Position numbers and translations under genes: made by a program. DNA of 12,255 bases, from the NCBI GenBank assembly GCA_964429655.1, contig CAYSCZ010000083.1:1-12255 (forward strand). The letters run 5' to 3'. Numbering within the stretch: the first letter of the stretch is position 1; the number at the start of each line of letters is the position of its first letter. This stretch comes from CAYSCZ01 sp964429655 (GTDB taxonomy: Bacteria; Bacteroidota; Bacteroidia; Cytophagales; Cyclobacteriaceae). The notes beneath the pieces were generated by a model. The model was not told the origin of the DNA. It saw only the letters and a list, made by a program, of their open reading frames with translations, and did not search any database. Positions 1 through 6,643 of the stretch are shown here, one piece after another.

Positions 1-12
1 AAGTGCCTGATT

Positions 13-64
13 TTTTGGGCTTTAACCCTTCATGACAAAATTCCAATGACAAATTTGGGTTAAA
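13..64. repeat. Left copy of a 52-base inverted repeat flanking the window
   Basis: This stretch is the reverse complement of 12204-12255 with a single mismatch (position 55, T here and C in the other copy read the same way). The match stops exactly at the inner edge, position 64. The outer edge cannot be set because the other copy runs into the window end. Inside are an 8-base dyad, TTTAACCC at 21-28 against GGGTTAAA at 57-64, and two copies of ATGACAAA at 32-39 and 46-53, 14 bases apart. No open reading frame is involved. It is most likely a dispersed intergenic repeat or small non-autonomous element; I cannot name a family. Confidence 0.85.
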
Positions 65-90
65 TGGAGGAGCAGTTCTTCCTGGTTTCC

Positions 91-135
91 TTTTAAAACT
101 TGATTTGCTTCTTAAGCAAATTGTAAGTTTTAAAA
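91..135 (-). terminator. Long hairpin at the 3' end of the epimerase gene
   Basis: The outer arms TTTTAAAACTT (91-101) and AAGTTTTAAAA (125-135) are perfectly complementary. Inside them ATTTGCTT (103-110) pairs with AAGCAAAT (114-121) around a 3-base loop, and a small asymmetric internal loop separates the two stems. The structure overlaps the stop codon of the minus-strand gene (130-132). Read on the minus strand it ends in a T-rich stretch, AAGTTTTAAAA, rather than a long U-tract, so a terminator or 3'-end stabilising hairpin is likely but not certain. Being nearly symmetric, it could act on either strand. Confidence 0.55.
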
Positions 136-1002
136 AATGGATATTGTGAAATGGCATTTAAAAGTTGAATTTCCTTCAAGTACCTGGATACCCTCTTTTT
201 TAGTGATATCCTTATCATGATCGTGCCGGTCGGCAATACCATACCAGGGCTCCAGGCAAACAAAAGGAGATTTACGACTTTTAGACCATATACCCAGATA
301 AGGAAACCCTGAGAAATCCATTTCCACCGTCTTATCCCAGTTTGGATCAACAATTGATACCTTATTACTCTCCAGATATTTAAAAATAAGGGCATCATTG
401 TCGAATAGATCGTCAGCTATTGGTATAGAGTAACTATCCTCAAGTAAATGCACTTTTTCTTCTGTGAAAAGCCCTTGCGCTATTATATGAGTGTCTGTAT
501 TTTCTCTCTTATTAAACTCAAGGTGGTAATCGTATCGATTTTCTCCCACTCTTAATGGGCATTTAAATGCAGGGTGACCGCCAATTGAAAAATACATAAG
601 TTTATCACCATTATTAATCAATTGGAATTCATTAATGACCTGGTTGCCCACTATCTGGTAATTAATATATAATCCAAAATCAAAGGGATAGTTGCTTCTA
701 ACCGCATCATCCATATCCATTCTAAACCTAACAGCATCCTCATTTTTAGATATTACTTTAAAATCTTTGTTTCTGGCAAATCCATGTTGACCCATTTCAT
801 ATGTTTTTCCATTCAGGGTGTATTGATTGTCCTTTAATCTTCCTACCACAGGAAATAAAACAGGAGCCCTTCTTTCCCAATGCTGAGGGTCCCCTTGCCA
901 TAAATATTCAAGGGAATTTTTTTTATTGATAATATTCTGAAGTTCAGCTCCTTTCTCAGCAATATTGATTTTTAGTGACTCGTTTTCAAGGCTATGTACC
1001 AT
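130..1002 (-). CDS. Aldose 1-epimerase family protein (LacX-like galactose mutarotase fold)
   Basis: The 290-residue protein has the usual length of the LacX-like branch of aldose 1-epimerases, cytoplasmic enzymes that interconvert alpha and beta anomers of free or phosphorylated sugars. Visible family motifs are RRAPVLFPVVGRL (44-56), GQHGFAR (71-77), GGHPAF (141-146) and CLEPWYG (249-255). H73, H143 and E251 are the expected catalytic acid/base set (by family analogy). There is no signal peptide or membrane segment. The ATG at 1002-1000 gives a natural N-terminus; no Shine-Dalgarno site is visible. The gene is alone on its strand here, divergent from the VOC gene over a 100-base gap, and ends in a hairpin. 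The family is clear; the sugar substrate cannot be told from sequence. Confidence 0.9.
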   Translation of the reverse strand: MVHSLENESLKINIAEKGAELQNIINKKNSLEYLWQGDPQHWERRAPVLFPVVGRLKDNQYTLNGKTYEMGQHGFARNKDFKVISKNEDAVRFRMDMDDAVRSNYPFDFGLYINYQIVGNQVINEFQLINNGDKLMYFSIGGHPAFKCPLRVGENRYDYHLEFNKRENTDTHIIAQGLFTEEKVHLLEDSYSIPIADDLFDNDALIFKYLESNKVSIVDPNWDKTVEMDFSGFPYLGIWSKSRKSPFVCLEPWYGIADRHDHDKDITKKEGIQVLEGNSTFKCHFTISIF

Positions 1003-1102
1003 GCTATGGATCGGGTTTTGGAATGGTTGAATTTATAGATATTTCGGCAAATGTCATGCTATACCATTCGAAAATACTATTAAAATTACAGATTAATAAA
1101 AG

Positions 1103-1501
1103 ATGAAGCTTGAACATGTAGCCATCTGGACCAACCAACTGGAAGCGCTTAAAAATTTTTATGTAAAATATTTTGATGGAGTACCTGATAAAAAATATAT
1201 CAATCATAAGTGCGGGTTTTCTAGCTATTTCATAACCTTTAATGAAGGAGCAAGACTGGAAATAATGCAAATGTCCAAGGTTCCTGAAAATAAAAATGAT
1301 ACCATACATCAGCAACATCTGGGCATAATTCATCTGGCTTTTGGGTTAGAAACACCAGCAGCGGTTGATAGGAAAGCTGAGGAATTTAAAAGGGCCGGTT
1401 TTACAATCATAAAAGGACCCAGAAAAACCGGTGATGGTTATTACGAATTTGGGACACTGGATCCCGATAACAACAGGTTGGAGATCACTTCAATCTGCTA
1501 G
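1103..1501 (+). CDS. VOC family protein (glyoxalase/bleomycin-resistance fold)
   Basis: The 132-residue protein has two beta-alpha-beta-beta-beta modules of the vicinal oxygen chelate superfamily, beginning MKLEHVAIWT and ending with DPDNNRLEI (120-128). A complete potential metal set is present: H5, E53 (in RLEIM), H77 (in GIIHLAF) and E127 (in RLEI). This is the H/E/H/E pattern of glyoxalase I-like metalloenzymes, so an active divalent-metal enzyme is likely. Candidate activities are a lactoylglutathione-lyase-type isomerase, a thiol transferase or a dioxygenase, and the sequence does not decide. No signal peptide is seen, so it should be cytoplasmic. It lies 58 bases upstream of the PhyH-like gene on the same strand and could share a transcript with it. 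Confidence 0.88.
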   Translation: MKLEHVAIWTNQLEALKNFYVKYFDGVPDKKYINHKCGFSSYFITFNEGARLEIMQMSKVPENKNDTIHQQHLGIIHLAFGLETPAAVDRKAEEFKRAGFTIIKGPRKTGDGYYEFGTLDPDNNRLEITSIC

Positions 1502-1559
1502 GAGGCGTAGGCATTTTGTAAAAAAGTGATTAAATTTTAACATCATTATTAAATCACAC

Positions 1560-2540
1560 ATGAAAAGGGATCAATACTTACGGCAGACCACCAACCCCAA
1601 TGAAAATCATAAAAATATACCTGGTAATCCATCGACAGCAACCTCGAGTAAGATAAATCTTAATGACAGGTCTAATGGTAAACCGCTTAGAGTGCTTAGT
1701 GAAGAAGATTGGAATTTCTGGGTTCATAATGGGTATGTGGTTATAAAAAATGCCGTCCCCAGAGGACAGGCATTAAAAACTGCCGACTTCTTATGGGAAT
1801 TTGAAGATAAAGACAAAAATGACCCTTCTACATGGTATACAAAAGAAAGGGCAGAGGCCGGCATGAAAGAGCTTGTAGGAACTGGGATGATAGAAGTTTA
1901 TAACCATCAATACCTTTGGGATAACAGGCAAACACGAAGGGTTTACGATGGCTTTGCAGATATTTGGGGCATTGAGGAACTTTGGGTCACAATAGACCGG
2001 GCCAACCTTAATTTTCCTATTAAGCCGGGATACGAATATAAAGGCTTTATTCACTGGGATTATGACCCTGAAACCAGGCCTCAAAATGTCCAGGGGGTTT
2101 TGGCACTTGTAGACCAGGATGATGAGGAAATGGGAGGCTTTCAATGCATCCCGGAATTATATCGTACTTATGACACCTGGAAGCAATCGCAACCGGAAGA
2201 CCGCGATCGTTTCAAGCCTGATATTACAGGATTAGAAGATAAAATTGATAAAGTAAAAATGATGGCTGGAGATTTGCTGATATTTAACAGCACTCAACCC
2301 CATGGCATCAGGCCAAATATATCACGAGACAAAGTGCGTGCTGCGCAATACATTTCAATGATGCCAGCTGAAAATGAAAACGAACAGATGCGTCAATGGC
2401 GTATCAATTCCTGGAAATATCGCATTGCTCCGGAAGGGCATGCATTTCCCGGTGACCCAAGGAAAAAAGAACAAAAAATCTACGAAACCGCTATTCTAAA
2501 TGAAATTGGTAAAAAGCTATTGGGTCTGAAGCCATGGTGA
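1560..2540 (+). CDS. Phytanoyl-CoA dioxygenase (PhyH) family protein
   Basis: This is a 326-residue Fe(II)/2-oxoglutarate-dependent oxygenase of the PhyH family, which hydroxylates small molecules or acyl-CoAs. The iron-binding triad is visible: H165 and D167 in HWDYDPET, and H248 in QPHGIRPN, with R251 placed to bind the 2-oxoglutarate carboxylate. The strand motif GDLLIFNST (237-245) precedes the distal His, and GGFQCIPE (192-199) is typical of the core. Residues 1-45 are a hydrophilic Asn/Ser/Thr-rich extension with no signal-peptide character; the conserved fold begins near LSEEDWNFW (46-54). The next Met is residue 102, inside the domain, so the ATG at 1560 is kept. The active site is intact. 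The substrate is unknown; the adjacent VOC gene hints at shared small-molecule metabolism but proves nothing. Confidence 0.88.
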   Translation: MKRDQYLRQTTNPNENHKNIPGNPSTATSSKINLNDRSNGKPLRVLSEEDWNFWVHNGYVVIKNAVPRGQALKTADFLWEFEDKDKNDPSTWYTKERAEAGMKELVGTGMIEVYNHQYLWDNRQTRRVYDGFADIWGIEELWVTIDRANLNFPIKPGYEYKGFIHWDYDPETRPQNVQGVLALVDQDDEEMGGFQCIPELYRTYDTWKQSQPEDRDRFKPDITGLEDKIDKVKMMAGDLLIFNSTQPHGIRPNISRDKVRAAQYISMMPAENENEQMRQWRINSWKYRIAPEGHAFPGDPRKKEQKIYETAILNEIGKKLLGLKPW

Positions 2541-2541
2541 T

Positions 2542-2561
2542 GGGTCATAGGTCTATGACTC
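2542..2561 (+). other. Stem-loop just after the PhyH-like gene
   Basis: GGGTCATA (2542-2549) can pair with TATGACTC (2554-2561), with one G-T wobble, around the loop GGTC. It begins two bases after the stop codon. No T-run follows, so it is not a standard intrinsic terminator. It may be a transcript 3'-end hairpin or a protein-binding dyad. Confidence 0.4.
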
Positions 2562-2584
2562 AACTTAATGATTTATTCATGTTG

Positions 2585-2596
2585 AATCAGCTGATT
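2585..2596 (+). promoter_or_regulatory. Perfect 12-base palindrome upstream of the MATE pump gene
   Basis: AATCAGCTGATT reads the same on both strands with no spacer. It sits 111 bases upstream of the preferred start of the MATE gene, where an operator for a dimeric repressor (MarR or TetR type) would be expected. No regulator gene is next to it, and no promoter box could be placed confidently around it. Confidence 0.3.
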
Positions 2597-2606
2597 TTAA
2601 TTAAAA

Positions 2607-2632
2607 AGTAAAATAGAAAGACTACTTTTACT
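2607..2632 (+). other. AT-rich stem-loop in the MATE upstream region
   Basis: AGTAAAATAG (2607-2616) pairs with CTA (2622-2624) plus TTTTACT (2626-2632), leaving one bulged C at 2625 and the 5-base loop AAAGA. If transcription starts upstream, this would form in the leader of the MATE mRNA. There is no U-tract after it. Confidence 0.35.
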
Positions 2633-2707
2633 ATTCTATGATTGCATGAGACGATAATTCCTTCCCCCTTATTTTTCAGTTACTCAAATTTTTTAAGTGT
2701 TAAAAAC

Positions 2708-4114
2708 ATGTATCGTCTTATCACAAGGTCTAAATATATTATCAATCAATTTTTCATAGCGCTAAAAGGCACAGAAACGAATTTTACTTCAGGGGGCATC
2801 AACAAAGCAATATTTATGCTTTCGGTTCCTATGATTTTAGAGATGGTTATGGAATCGTTGTTTGCTGTTGTAGATGTGTTCTTTGTAGGCAAAGTAAGCT
2901 CAAATGCAGTGGCCACTGTTGGTCTTACAGAATCAGTTTTAACAATAATTTATTCGGTAGCCATAGGGTTAAGCATGGCTACCACGGCCATTATTGCTCG
3001 TAGGGTTGGGGAGAAAAACATAAAACGAGCCGGGGATACCGCTTTTCAGGCGATGCTCTTTTCAGGTTTGGTATCATTATTCCTTGGGTTAGCCGGACTA
3101 TTTTACGCGGAGGAGATACTTCGTTTTATGGGTGCTTCGGATGCTATTATTTATGAAGGTATTAACTATACCAAGATCATGTTTGCTGGTAACATCAGCA
3201 TTATGTTTTTATTTTTGATCAACTCCATATTCAGAGGCGCCGGCAACGCATCCTTAGCAATGCGATCCCTTTGGCTGGCTAATGGCTTTAATATTCTATT
3301 GGATCCAATCTTTATTTTTGGTTTTGGGCCAATTCCTGCCTATGGCCTTGAGGGTGCCGCGATCGCCACAACCATCGGAAGGTTTATTGGTGTTTCTTTC
3401 CAGCTATTTGCTTTATTTAGGGGCTTCAGCTTAGTAAGAATAACGCGTCGGAACATAGTTTTAAGGCTAAGTACCATTGTCAATCTAATTAAGATATCAG
3501 CAGGCGGCATAGGTCAGTTTTTAATTGAATCTGCCAGCTGGATTTTTTTAGTAAGGATTATTTCACTTTTTGGTAGTGAAGCACTTGCAGGCTATACGAT
3601 TACCATTAGGGTGATTGTTTTTACGTTACTCCCTTCCTGGGGCATGTCCAATGCTGCCGCGACGCTGGTTGGTCAAAACCTGGGGGCGTTAAACCCCGGG
3701 CGGGCTGAGAAATCTGTATGGTTAACAGCATGGTATAATGTGATATTTCTAGCGTTGATTTCCATACTTTTTTATTCAGCTGCTGACTTTATTATTGGGA
3801 TATTTACCCAGGATACACAAACCAAAGCATATGGCGTGGATGGACTAAAAATTATTTGTCTGGGTTATGTTTTCTTTGCTTTTGGCATGGTTATGAGCCA
3901 GTCTTTTAATGGAGCTGGAGATACCCGAACACCAACGATTGTTAATTTTTTGGTTTTTTGGATTATTCAGATACCAATGGCCTATTTTCTGGCTGTATAT
4001 TTTGAGTTGGAGGCAAAAGGAGTTTATATAACCATAGCAATTGCACATTCCTTACATGCTATCATAAGTACCTATTTGTTTAGATTGGGACGCTGGAAAT
4101 TGACATCTGTTTAA
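2708..4114 (+). CDS. MATE family efflux transporter
   Basis: With the ATG at 2708 the protein has 468 residues, the usual size of MATE exporters. These are inner-membrane pumps with 12 helices in two bundles that expel cationic drugs, dyes or metabolites using H+ or Na+. About 12 hydrophobic segments are visible starting near residue 34. MATE features include PMILEMVMESLFAVVD (41-56), FRGAGNA (175-181), NILLDPIFIFG (195-205), GLEGAAIATTIGR (213-225), LVGQNLGA (320-327) and FNGAGDTRTPT (400-410); the repeated GAGN/GAGD motifs mark the two halves. An in-frame TTG at 2642 would add 22 residues (M-H-E-T...). I prefer ATG 2708 because the extra part looks non-conserved and the length then fits the family. 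The substrate cannot be predicted. The upstream region holds three dyads that may be regulatory. Confidence 0.92.
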   Translation: MYRLITRSKYIINQFFIALKGTETNFTSGGINKAIFMLSVPMILEMVMESLFAVVDVFFVGKVSSNAVATVGLTESVLTIIYSVAIGLSMATTAIIARRVGEKNIKRAGDTAFQAMLFSGLVSLFLGLAGLFYAEEILRFMGASDAIIYEGINYTKIMFAGNISIMFLFLINSIFRGAGNASLAMRSLWLANGFNILLDPIFIFGFGPIPAYGLEGAAIATTIGRFIGVSFQLFALFRGFSLVRITRRNIVLRLSTIVNLIKISAGGIGQFLIESASWIFLVRIISLFGSEALAGYTITIRVIVFTLLPSWGMSNAAATLVGQNLGALNPGRAEKSVWLTAWYNVIFLALISILFYSAADFIIGIFTQDTQTKAYGVDGLKIICLGYVFFAFGMVMSQSFNGAGDTRTPTIVNFLVFWIIQIPMAYFLAVYFELEAKGVYITIAIAHSLHAIISTYLFRLGRWKLTSV

Positions 4115-4246
4115 TAAAAAAAAGACATTACCGGTTTATAGATTGAAATAGTTCAATTAAATCCATAAGTTAACCTAAAAAAAATGTGTTATTTCTTGAT
4201 TTCAATCACAGAAACAATTTAATTCATAATTTAAACCATCATAAAT

Positions 4247-4861
4247 ATGACAAAACAGATATCTATCTTACTAATTATTGTATTGGGTATATCGATGAGT
4301 TTTAAAGCACTGGATGCTACTCACGGTATTACGGTTGAAAATAGTGCATTTACGGATGCCAGGGATGGTAAGACATATGATGTCGTAACCATAAAGATAC
4401 CTCTAGAAGCAGGAATATCTATTGAAAGAACGTGGATGGCAGAGAATCTTAATTATGAAACACCGGAATCTTTCTGCTATAAAGACGAGGTAGCTTTTTG
4501 CAACAATGGATTTGGTAAACTTTATACTTATGAGCAAGCCCTGACAGCATGTCCCGAGGGTTGGCACCTTCCGGCTCCTAAAGAATGGACGGAAGTGTTT
4601 AATGTGTTTGGAGGAAAGATGACTGCTGGTAAAGCCTTGAGGGAGGGCGGTACCTCTGGTTTAAATATCAGGATGAGCGGTTTTGGAGATTCCAGAGGAT
4701 TTTACACTGATGCCGGAATAAGTGCTAACTTTTGGGATGATGAAAATTTAACAAAAAGTACAGCCGGATTAATTACAATTCAGAAAAATATAGATGAAGT
4801 ATTCCACACCCAGGTTAGCGCTGATCATCGAAACAGCTGCAGATGCGTCCAGGATTATTAA
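4247..4861 (+). CDS. Secreted FISUMP-domain protein (Fibrobacter succinogenes major paralogous domain)
   Basis: The 204-residue protein starts with a Sec-type signal peptide: K3, a hydrophobic stretch at 5-18 and probable cleavage around residues 21-25. The remainder matches the FISUMP pattern: TWMAENLNY (62-70), a Cys-containing segment C77...C85, GKLYTYEQALTACPEGWHLP (90-109), EW (113-114), the GG at 122-123 leading to a GKAL (128-131), and a C-terminal RCVQD (199-203). Five cysteines in the mature part (77, 85, 102, 198, 200) suggest disulfides. The FW at 162-163 is followed by DDEN rather than the usual Ser/Thr-rich continuation, so this copy is somewhat divergent. FISUMP proteins are exported and found in many paralogues in Bacteroidota and Fibrobacter; their function is unknown. 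It lies 132 bases after the MATE gene and ends at a strong terminator. Confidence 0.85.
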   Translation: MTKQISILLIIVLGISMSFKALDATHGITVENSAFTDARDGKTYDVVTIKIPLEAGISIERTWMAENLNYETPESFCYKDEVAFCNNGFGKLYTYEQALTACPEGWHLPAPKEWTEVFNVFGGKMTAGKALREGGTSGLNIRMSGFGDSRGFYTDAGISANFWDDENLTKSTAGLITIQKNIDEVFHTQVSADHRNSCRCVQDY

Positions 4862-4876
4862 TTGGAAGAAGCCTTC

Positions 4877-4913
4877 AAAAAAAAGGCTGCTTTTGAGACA
4901 GCCTCTTTTTTTT
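4877..4913. terminator. Bidirectional intrinsic terminator between convergent genes
   Basis: AGGCTG (4884-4889) pairs with CAGCCT (4899-4904) around a 9-base loop. Eight A residues (4877-4884) lie on the left and eight T residues (4906-4913) on the right, so both strands show a GC stem followed by a U-tract. It lies between the FISUMP stop (4861) and the phosphatase stop (4919) and should stop both transcripts. An overlapping alternative pairing, AGCCTT (4870-4875) with AAGGCT (4883-4888), is also possible. Confidence 0.9.
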
Positions 4914-4918
4914 AATGA

Positions 4919-6439
4919 TTATTGAAGTTTATTAGAACCATCCTTAACATGGAATGTCATTCCATGCTTCATTTCCTGATACGGGATTAGGATACCTTCG
5001 GCATAGAACCATTCCGCCATGGCTTCTTCGTCTTTAAGCGTTATTAAGAGATAACCATGATCTGTGAGGTTGCAGTACTTTAATTGAGGATTAGCAGCTA
5101 GATAAGCAAAACTCACAAATTCAACTGTATCACTTGTGGTGTATTCGTCATAATTTGCACTGGTAACACTAGGTGTTCCAAACTCTACGGCAAAAGGATC
5201 ATACTTTTCCTTTGGGTCAAGTGTGGTTTCAAATGCCCAAGAACAATGTGTATCACCAGTAACAAAAATTACGTTTTCGATTTCATTATATCTGATGTGA
5301 TCGGCGATCTTAAATTTTTCCTTAGGATAGCCATCCCATGAATCCATATTTCTTGGTCTTTCCGGAAAGGCACCACTGATATCTAAATCAGTAAAGATAA
5401 CCTGGTTACCAATTATTTTCCATTTTGTGTTTTCAGCTAATTGATCAAAAAACCAGTTGGTCTGCTCGGTTCCCAACATAGCTTGGTTTTCATCCTCGTA
5501 AGCAGGGTCATCCATACTTTCCGGCTGTTTTGTTCTGCCTTCGGTTCGTTCATCAAGCATAATTATGCTGGCGAGGCTTCCGTATTTAAGGTTCCGGTAA
5601 AGTTTTTCTGATGGGGTGACTGGCAACCATTCATAATAGGCTTTCTTAGCATTTTCTAATCTATCCTGAAAATCACCCTCTTCTGGTTGATGGTTCTCAG
5701 CGCCTGATTTATAGTTATTGTTGGCGATTTCATGATCATCCCATACTGTAATAAATGGATGCATTTGGTGTGCTTTCATCAAATTCTTATCCAACCGGTA
5801 TTGTGCATATCTTATCCGGTAATCACTCAATGTAATCAATTCTTTGGGAGGTTTATGAAATCGCCTGGTAGAGGAATCACCATAAACTCCGGGGGCATAT
5901 TCATAGATATAATCCCCTAAATGAATGACAGCATCAAGGTCATTTCTTTCTCCAATGTGGCCATAAGCATTGAAAAATCCTGCCTCGTAATTGCTGCAAC
6001 TGACTATAGCAAATTTGAGACTATCGGCAGAGGCTTCAGGGGCCGTTTTGGTCCTTCCGATAACAGATTCCTCACCCAATGCCTCAAACTGATAGTAATA
6101 ATATGTCGCAGGGAACAATTCGTTAACAACATTTTTAAAGGTATACTGACTTGTTGAATCAAGGATTTCTGTACCTGATTGAACTATTGAATTAAAATTT
6201 TTGTCTGTTGATATCCTCCATTTTATCTCAACTTCAGGGACTTTAAATTCTGGTACTACTTTTGTCCATAATACAACCGAGGTGGCCATAGGATCCCCGG
6301 ATGCAACACCATAATAAAATGGGGCAAGTTCTTCATCGAATAAGAGCGCTGGTTTTTCATAGATTTCCTGCTTTTTAGATGTTTCGCAGGCTGCCAATAC
6401 AATTAAAAATAATGTCAGGGTTGGTAGTATTGATTTCAT
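4919..6439 (-). CDS. phoD: Alkaline phosphatase D family lipoprotein (PhoD-like)
   Basis: The 506-residue protein begins with a lipoprotein signal peptide: a hydrophobic stretch and the lipobox LAAC, with C18 as the lipidated residue. It is therefore exported and membrane-anchored rather than Tat-secreted. An N-terminal Ig-like PhoD_N domain (about 40-135; FYYGVASGDP at 41-50, VVLWTK at 55-60) precedes the metallophosphatase domain. Family motifs are SCSN (147-150, with metal-ligand C148), HLGDYIYEY (173-181, D176), VWDDHEIANN (232-241, D235, H236, N240) and GDTHCSW (395-401, D396, H398). PhoD enzymes are Ca2+/Fe3+ phosphodiesterases and phosphomonoesterases that recover phosphate from organic phosphate, phospholipids or teichoic acid. 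No Pho-box-like site could be recognised. The nearest upstream gene on the strand is 204 bases away, so it probably has its own promoter. Family confidence is high; the substrate is open. Confidence 0.92.
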   Translation of the reverse strand: MKSILPTLTLFLIVLAACETSKKQEIYEKPALLFDEELAPFYYGVASGDPMATSVVLWTKVVPEFKVPEVEIKWRISTDKNFNSIVQSGTEILDSTSQYTFKNVVNELFPATYYYYQFEALGEESVIGRTKTAPEASADSLKFAIVSCSNYEAGFFNAYGHIGERNDLDAVIHLGDYIYEYAPGVYGDSSTRRFHKPPKELITLSDYRIRYAQYRLDKNLMKAHQMHPFITVWDDHEIANNNYKSGAENHQPEEGDFQDRLENAKKAYYEWLPVTPSEKLYRNLKYGSLASIIMLDERTEGRTKQPESMDDPAYEDENQAMLGTEQTNWFFDQLAENTKWKIIGNQVIFTDLDISGAFPERPRNMDSWDGYPKEKFKIADHIRYNEIENVIFVTGDTHCSWAFETTLDPKEKYDPFAVEFGTPSVTSANYDEYTTSDTVEFVSFAYLAANPQLKYCNLTDHGYLLITLKDEEAMAEWFYAEGILIPYQEMKHGMTFHVKDGSNKLQ

Positions 6440-6643
6440 ACTTCTGGTTTTAAGTTTATATTTTCGCTATTGAATAATAACTAATGAATCCAACTAAATC
6501 CTTAAAAGACAATTAAAGAATATTAATAAATCAATAATAATTGCTAACAATTTAAGGTTTTATTTGCAAAGGATAAAACTTTGTGTTTTTTAATTTATTG
6601 ATGATGGGTGTATAAAATATTAGCTTTTTCCGGAAGGCTTAAA

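Noticed and set aside
93..398. Minus-strand frame overlapping the 3' end of the epimerase gene
   Set aside because: It lies in another frame inside a well-supported gene and shows no recognisable protein features.
1069..1076. Possible -7 promoter box (minus strand TATTTTCG) for the epimerase gene
   Set aside because: It has one mismatch to TAnnTTTG, no -33 partner and a long leader; too weak in AT-rich DNA.
2642..2707. TTG start adding 22 residues to the MATE protein
   Set aside because: The extra stretch is before the conserved region, no ribosome binding site supports it, and ATG 2708 gives a typical MATE length.
4141..4207. Inverted repeat GATTGAAAT / ATTTCAATC before the FISUMP gene
   Set aside because: The arms are only 9 AT-rich bases, 49 bases apart, with no promoter context; chance is likely.
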